Assembly: GCA_945907045.1 (NCBI GenBank)
Contig: CAMDSH010000007.1
Span: forward strand, 1 to 64,000
DNA from: Rhizobium sp. Q54
Lineage (GTDB): Bacteria; Pseudomonadota; Alphaproteobacteria; Rhizobiales; Xanthobacteraceae
Direction: 5' to 3'
Length of the DNA stretch: 64,000 nucleotides
Both the position numbers and the translations under genes were made by a program. Positions 59,808 through 64,000 of this stretch are shown here, in pieces; position 1 is the first letter of the stretch; the number at the start of each line of letters is the position of its first letter. Under the pieces are notes generated by a model that was not told the origin of the DNA, did no database searches, and was given only the letters and a program-made list of their open reading frames with translations.

Positions 59808-62147
59808 TTATTCCGCCGCCTGCTTCCAGGTGTTGGCGTGCGCCTTTGGCTTGGCCTTGCGGCGCAAGTCGGTCAATTCCTCGCGCTCGCGTAACGCATT
59901 GCGGAACAGCTGTTCCTTGCCCGCGAGATATTGCGGCGGGCAATGCACGTCCGCGTCGTACCAGCTTGCCGCCTTCATCACAAAGGACGGATCGGCAAGA
60001 TGCGGGCGCGCGAGCGCGACCAGATCTGCACGGCCGGCGGAAACGATGGTGTTGACCTGATCGGCGGTGGTTATGTTGCCGACACACATGGTGGCGAGGC
60101 CCGCTTCGTTACGTATTTGATCGGAGAACGGCGTCTGGAACATGCGCCCGAAAATCGGCGCAGAATCGGCGGTCGTCTGCCCGGTTGAAACGTCGATGAG
60201 ATCGCAACCGTCGTCAGCGAACATGCGTGCGATCTCGACCGATTCCTCGCCCGTGATCCCGCCGTCGGCCCAATCGGTCGCAGAAATGCGCACTGACATC
60301 GGTTTGTCATGGGGCCAAACCGCGCGCATGGCGCGGAAGACTTCGAGCGGGAAACGCAGCCGATTTTCCAGCGAGCCGCCGTATTCATCGGTGCGCTTGT
60401 TGGTGAGCGGCGAGATGAAGCTCGCGAGCAGATAACCGTGCGCGGCATGCAGCTCCAGCATGTCGAAGCCCGCGCGCGCGCCGCGTTGCGCGGCCTGCGT
60501 AAAATCGGTGATTACCTTGTTCATGTCCGCGCGGTTCATCGCGCGCGGAATTTGGCTATGCGGGAAATACGGAATCGCGGAAGCCGACATCACCGGCCAC
60601 GCGCCATGCTCCAGCGGCTCGTCGATTCCTTCCCACATCAGCTTGGTCGCGCCCTTGCGCCCGGCGTGGCCGAGTTGCAAACAAAACTTGGCGGCGGAAT
60701 TGCCGTGCACGAAATCGGCGATCCGCTTCCACGCCGCTTCATGCGCGTCGTTATACAACCCGGCGCAGCCAGGCGTGATGCGCGCCTCTTCCGACACGAC
60801 GGTCATTTCGGTAAACATCAGTCCGGCGCCGCCGACGGCACGCGCGCCGTAATGCACCATGTGCCATTCGTTTGGCAGGCCGCCCTGCGCCGAGTATTGG
60901 CACATCGGCGATACCACGACTCGGTTCGCCAGCGTCAAGCCGCGCAAACGGAACGGCTGAAACATCGGCGGCACGGGGTGCGCCATATCTGTGTCGAAGC
61001 CTTGCTTGCGCACATCCCCGGCAACAACGCGATCGACTTCCGCCACAAACTCAGGCGCACGCAAAGCCAGATTGTCATAGGTGATCGCCTTCGAGCGCGT
61101 CATCAACCCGAAGGCAAAGCGCGTCGGATGCATTTGCCAGAAACGCCTAACATGTTCGAACCACACCAGCGACACGTCGGCGGAGTGCTGCGTCTTTTCG
61201 ACTTCCTCGCGCCGGTTGGTCTCATAATGCGCCAGCGCCTTCGCAACATCGCCGCCGCTGACACGGAACGCTTCGTAGAGCGCAATCGCGTCTTCCATCG
61301 CCAGCTTGGTGCCGGAGCCGATGGAAAAATGCGCGGTCGCCTTGGCGTCGCCGATCAGCACGACATTTCCGGCAATCCACTTCTCGCAGCGAATGGTCGG
61401 AAAATTCCGCCACATCGAACGGTTGGTGATGAGTTTGTGGCCGGCCAGTTCCGTAGCGAACAAGTTTTCAAAAAACTTCGCCGACGCAGCTTCGTCCAAT
61501 TTGTCGAGACCCGCGCGCGTGAATGTTTCCGGATCGGTTTCGAAAATCCAGGTCGAGCGGCCCGGCTCGTATTGATAGCAATGCACGATGAAAATGCCGT
61601 GCTCGGTCTCGCGGAAGAAAAACGTGAAGGTGTCGAGCGGGCGCGTTGAACCCATCCAGCAAAATTTATTCGGGCGCAGATCGACCGATGGCTGAAACGC
61701 TTCGGCGTATTTCTCGCGCACGCGCGAATTGATCCCATCCGCCGCCACAACAAGATCGGCCTCGCGCCGCGCGGTGTCTATGTCGGAAACCTCGCACTGA
61801 AATTTCAATTTAACGCCGAGTGCGCGCGCGCGCTCGGTCAGCAGCCGCAACAGCGTCGTACGCGCGCAGCCGCAAAAACCGTTCCCGCCGATGCGGTGCA
61901 CGGTATCCTTGAAATGGATTTCGATGTCGTCCCAGTACGCGAAGTTATTTGTAATCGCGCGGTAACTCTCCGCGTCGTAGCCCTCGAACGTCTCCAGCGT
62001 CTGGTCGGAGAACACGACGCCGAAGCCGAACGTATCGTCCGGCCGGTTGCGCTCGAAAACGGTGATCTGCGCGGCCGGCCACGCCTTCTTCATCAGGATG
62101 GAGAAATAGAGGCCCGCCGGGCCGCCGCCGATGACGTGGATTTTCAT
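59808..62147 (-). CDS. Bifunctional 2-aminobenzoyl-CoA/salicylyl-CoA hydroxylase-oxidoreductase
   Basis: Two-domain flavoprotein, 779 aa. Residues 1-390 are a class A FAD monooxygenase: [11 protein letters not shown] at 7-17, DG at 137-138 in [14 protein letters not shown], and GD at 266-267 in [19 protein letters not shown]. Residues 395-779 are an Old Yellow Enzyme domain ([49 protein letters not shown]). This fusion is that of 2-aminobenzoyl-CoA monooxygenase/reductase of Azoarcus and of the salicylyl-CoA 5-hydroxylases. It is divergent from an SDR-MarR-hydratase operon. Anthranilate and salicylate cannot be separated from sequence. Confidence 0.92.
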   Translation of the reverse strand: MKIHVIGGGPAGLYFSILMKKAWPAAQITVFERNRPDDTFGFGVVFSDQTLETFEGYDAESYRAITNNFAYWDDIEIHFKDTVHRIGGNGFCGCARTTLLRLLTERARALGVKLKFQCEVSDIDTARREADLVVAADGINSRVREKYAEAFQPSVDLRPNKFCWMGSTRPLDTFTFFFRETEHGIFIVHCYQYEPGRSTWIFETDPETFTRAGLDKLDEAASAKFFENLFATELAGHKLITNRSMWRNFPTIRCEKWIAGNVVLIGDAKATAHFSIGSGTKLAMEDAIALYEAFRVSGGDVAKALAHYETNRREEVEKTQHSADVSLVWFEHVRRFWQMHPTRFAFGLMTRSKAITYDNLALRAPEFVAEVDRVVAGDVRKQGFDTDMAHPVPPMFQPFRLRGLTLANRVVVSPMCQYSAQGGLPNEWHMVHYGARAVGGAGLMFTEMTVVSEEARITPGCAGLYNDAHEAAWKRIADFVHGNSAAKFCLQLGHAGRKGATKLMWEGIDEPLEHGAWPVMSASAIPYFPHSQIPRAMNRADMNKVITDFTQAAQRGARAGFDMLELHAAHGYLLASFISPLTNKRTDEYGGSLENRLRFPLEVFRAMRAVWPHDKPMSVRISATDWADGGITGEESVEIARMFADDGCDLIDVSTGQTTADSAPIFGRMFQTPFSDQIRNEAGLATMCVGNITTADQVNTIVSAGRADLVALARPHLADPSFVMKAASWYDADVHCPPQYLAGKEQLFRNALREREELTDLRRKAKPKAHANTWKQAAE

Positions 62148-62190
62148 GCGCGCCTCTGCCTGTCAGGCGAATGGGGCTCCGCTCGGCAAT

Positions 62191-62210
62191 TACTTTAAGC
62201 TTGAAATATA
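62191..62210. promoter_or_regulatory. Operator half-site 1 of the hydroxylase/SDR divergent promoter
   Basis: TACTTTAAGCTTGAAATATA, itself nearly palindromic around TTTAAGCTTGAAA. An inverted copy lies 21 bp away at 62232-62253. Placed 44 bp from the hydroxylase start, it fits a MarR site controlling leftward transcription. Confidence 0.6.
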
Positions 62211-62231
62211 TGCCGGGCAACCCTTGAGGCC

Positions 62232-62253
62232 TATATATTTTAGGCTTAAAGTA
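62232..62253. promoter_or_regulatory. Operator half-site 2 of the hydroxylase/SDR divergent promoter
   Basis: TTTTAGGCTTAAAGTA preceded by TATATA; its reverse complement matches site 1 at 17 or more of 20 positions. It is 38 bp from the SDR start. The core TTTAAGC[CT]T[AG]AAA occurs in both sites, as expected for a dimeric MarR protein, and the MarR gene is in this operon. Confidence 0.6.
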
Positions 62254-62290
62254 TTTGCGCTGGCTGGAGCGGAACAAGCCTGAGGCTCTC

Positions 62291-63052
62291 ATGACGGCGC
62301 TCGATGGACGGCATGCACTGGTGACTGGCGGCGGACGCGGCATCGGCCGCGCGATCGCCGCGGCGCTCTCGGGCGCCGGCGCCAAGGTCACCGTGATGGG
62401 GCGGCAGGAAGCGCCGCTCAAGGATGCGGTCGGCAAAGGCGAAGCCACAGGATATTTCATCGCCGATGTCACTGACGCGCGCGTGATGGCGGACGGGATT
62501 ACGCGCGCCGCCGGCGAGCGCGGCGCTTTCGATATTCTCGTTGCCAATGCCGGCGGTGCCGAGAGCGCGCCCTTCGCCAAGGCCGACGCCACGCAATTTC
62601 AACGCATGTTCGATCTCAATGTCATGAGCGTTGTGCATTCAGCCCGTGCAGTGCTCGGCGGCATGACGAAGCAAGGTTTCGGCCGCATCGTCGCTGTCGC
62701 GTCCACCGCAGGTCTGAAGGGCTATGCTTATGTCCCCGCTTATTGCGCCGCCAAGCACGCCGTCGTCGGGCTGGTGCGCTCGCTCGCGATCGAGACCGCG
62801 AACAGCGGCATCACCGTCAACGCGGTATGTCCCGGCTACACCGACACCGACTTGCTGCGTGCCAGCACCGACGCAGTCGCCAAAAAAACAGGACGCACGC
62901 GCGAGCAGGCCATCGCCGAGTTCACCAAGGACGCGCCGCTTGGCCGCCTGATACGGCCGGAAGAAGTCGCGGCGGCGGTACTTTATTTGTGCTCGCCGGA
63001 TGCCGCTGCCGTTACCGGCACAACACTGACAATCGCCGGCGGAGAAATCTGA
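62291..63052 (+). CDS. Short-chain dehydrogenase/reductase of the hydroxylase cluster
   Basis: NAD(P)-dependent SDR, 253 aa, from ATG 62291 ([22 protein letters not shown]). The catalytic YCAAK and NAGG motifs are intact and the C-terminus ends [13 protein letters not shown]. In clusters of this type it is thought to act on an alicyclic hydroxyacyl-CoA formed after dearomatisation. An in-frame ATG at 62255 lies within the promoter region and is rejected. It overlaps the MarR gene by 1 bp. Confidence 0.92.
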   Translation: MTALDGRHALVTGGGRGIGRAIAAALSGAGAKVTVMGRQEAPLKDAVGKGEATGYFIADVTDARVMADGITRAAGERGAFDILVANAGGAESAPFAKADATQFQRMFDLNVMSVVHSARAVLGGMTKQGFGRIVAVASTAGLKGYAYVPAYCAAKHAVVGLVRSLAIETANSGITVNAVCPGYTDTDLLRASTDAVAKKTGRTREQAIAEFTKDAPLGRLIRPEEVAAAVLYLCSPDAAAVTGTTLTIAGGEI

Positions 63053-63564
63053 TGGACGACACGACCGCGCTTCCGCTCGATGCGGAAACAAAGGTGAGCG
63101 AACGGCCGGCCGATCACGAGGCCGAGCTGCGGCTGTGGTTGCGTCTGTTCACCTGCACCACGTTGATCGAAGGCGAGATCCGCCGCCGCCTGCGCGACAC
63201 GTTCGATGTCACGCTGCCGCGTTTCGACCTGATGGCGCAGCTCGACAAGGCGCCGGGCGGCATGACGCTGGGCGAACTCTCGAAACGCATGATGGTGTCG
63301 AACGGCAATGTCACGGGCCTGGCAGAGCGTCTTGCCACGCAGGGCCTGCTGGAGCGCCGCGCCTCCCCGACCGACCGGCGCGCGCAATTCGTCAGCCTGA
63401 CACCGGAGGGCCGCAAAACCTTCCGCACCATGGCGCGCACGCACGAGAACTGGATCGCCGAACTGTTCGCCGGGCTTGGCCGCGACGATACCGAGAAGCT
63501 GATGACGCTGCTGGCGCGCGCGAAAGCCTCCGCGCGCAAGGCCGTCACGGCGGGGGAGAAATGA
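63052..63564 (+). CDS. MarR-family transcriptional regulator of the hydroxylase cluster
   Basis: Winged-helix regulator, 170 aa. The DNA-binding region is [50 protein letters not shown], a canonical MarR pattern. Start ATG 63052 overlaps the SDR stop (TGATG) and its own stop overlaps the next gene (ATGA). Regulators of benzoate-, salicylate- and anthranilate-CoA clusters belong to this class and respond to CoA-thioesters. It probably binds the paired palindromes at 62191-62253. Confidence 0.92.
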   Translation: MDDTTALPLDAETKVSERPADHEAELRLWLRLFTCTTLIEGEIRRRLRDTFDVTLPRFDLMAQLDKAPGGMTLGELSKRMMVSNGNVTGLAERLATQGLLERRASPTDRRAQFVSLTPEGRKTFRTMARTHENWIAELFAGLGRDDTEKLMTLLARAKASARKAVTAGEK

Positions 63565-64000
63565 TGACCGCTCATTCCGTCTCGCTACCGCTTGCCGGTT
63601 ACAAAGCGCGCCACGTCAGCCTTGATGTTACCGGCAAGGTCGCAACGCTCACGCTCAACCGGCCGGAGCGCAAAAATCCGCTGACCTTCGAGAGCTACGC
63701 CGAACTCGCCGGAATTTTCCGCGCCGCCGCCAGAGACCAGCAAGTCAAAGTGTTTGTGCTCACCGGCGCGGGCGGCAATTTCTGCTCCGGCGGCGACGTG
63801 TTCGAAATCATCAAGCCGCTGGTGGAAGAAACCGACACCATCGGGTTGTTGAATTTCACGCGCATGACCGGCGAACTGGTGAAGGCCATGCGCGCCGCGC
63901 CGCAGCCTATCATCGCCGCCATCGACGGGGTTTGCGCGGGCGCCGGCGCCATTCTGGCGATGGCCTCCGACATCCGCTTCGGCACCACGGGCGCGAAGAT
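63561..64000 (+). CDS. Enoyl-CoA hydratase family protein, 3' truncated
   Basis: Crotonase-fold enzyme cut by the window end after 146 residues. Start ATG 63561 (a second ATG follows directly). [47 protein letters not shown] and [23 protein letters not shown] are the expected motifs. In the anthraniloyl-CoA/salicylyl-CoA clusters, an enoyl-CoA hydratase takes part in beta-oxidation-like ring opening after hydroxylation. The remainder of the operon, perhaps a CoA ligase, lies downstream of the window. Confidence 0.92.
   Translation, partial: MMTAHSVSLPLAGYKARHVSLDVTGKVATLTLNRPERKNPLTFESYAELAGIFRAAARDQQVKVFVLTGAGGNFCSGGDVFEIIKPLVEETDTIGLLNFTRMTGELVKAMRAAPQPIIAAIDGVCAGAGAILAMASDIRFGTTGAK

Overview
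The window is GC-rich chromosomal DNA from an alphaproteobacterium, most likely a Rhizobiales member of the Bradyrhizobium/Xanthobacteraceae type. The evidence is a GAAC-N7-GAAC SOS box (the alphaproteobacterial LexA site) ahead of a Y-family polymerase, dispersed Rhizobiales-type palindromic repeats, and a gene content dominated by ABC importers and aromatic or heterocycle catabolism. I see no rRNA, tRNA, CRISPR array, insertion sequence, integrase or phage gene. The window opens inside one gene (an RND efflux pump) and closes inside another (an enoyl-CoA hydratase).

Layout. 1-2.8 kb: end of an RND efflux pump. 2.8-7.4 kb (minus): a complete branched-chain-type (Liv) ABC importer. 7.6-13.6 kb (plus): a tightly overlapped catabolic operon of an FAD oxidoreductase, SDR, enoyl-CoA hydratase, ACMSD-like decarboxylase, extradiol-type dioxygenase and an aspartate-dehydrogenase-like protein. 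13.6-17.0 kb: an NMT1/SsuABC-type importer. 17.1-24.0 kb: nadC followed by a molybdenum hydroxylase operon (one FAD subunit, one 2Fe-2S subunit, two Mo subunits). 24.0-31.8 kb (minus): a MarR regulator, a second Liv importer with LivH and LivM fused, a DUF1989 protein, a degenerate SDR and an alpha/beta hydrolase. 31.9-34.5 kb: a second NMT1-type importer. 34.5-37.0 kb (minus): an ArsR-controlled operon with two AHSA1-type proteins, a PhnB-type VOC protein and a GST. 37.1-42.0 kb: a cyclase, a TauE-family permease, a Rieske protein, a small unknown protein, an amidohydrolase and a TctC protein. 42.0-43.6 kb: an SOS cassette (Y-family polymerase plus a small Cys-rich protein). 43.7-51.9 kb: a leaderless NMT1-like protein, a third Liv importer, two PuuE-like deacetylase-fold hydrolases and a PyrE-like phosphoribosyltransferase. 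51.9-53.0 kb: a two-subunit TPP enzyme. 53.2-59.8 kb: two TctC proteins, an acyl-CoA dehydrogenase, an ADP-forming acyl-CoA synthetase and an MmgE/PrpD protein. 59.8-64 kb: a 2-aminobenzoyl-CoA/salicylyl-CoA hydroxylase fusion with SDR, MarR and enoyl-CoA hydratase.

How it works together (inference). This is a nutrient-scavenging island. Five ABC importers and three orphan TctC receptors sit beside ring-hydroxylating, ring-cleaving and CoA-thioester enzymes. Several genes relate to the tryptophan-kynurenine-quinolinate branch: ACMSD-like, NadC, aspartate-dehydrogenase-like, a kynurenine-formamidase-fold cyclase and the anthraniloyl-CoA hydroxylase. An exact or near-exact 12-bp palindrome (TTTGTATGCAAA or TTTGCACACAAA) occurs ahead of nadC, of the second Liv importer and of the alpha/beta hydrolase, which suggests that these units form one regulon. 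All three Liv operons carry a hairpin directly between the binding-protein gene and the permease gene.
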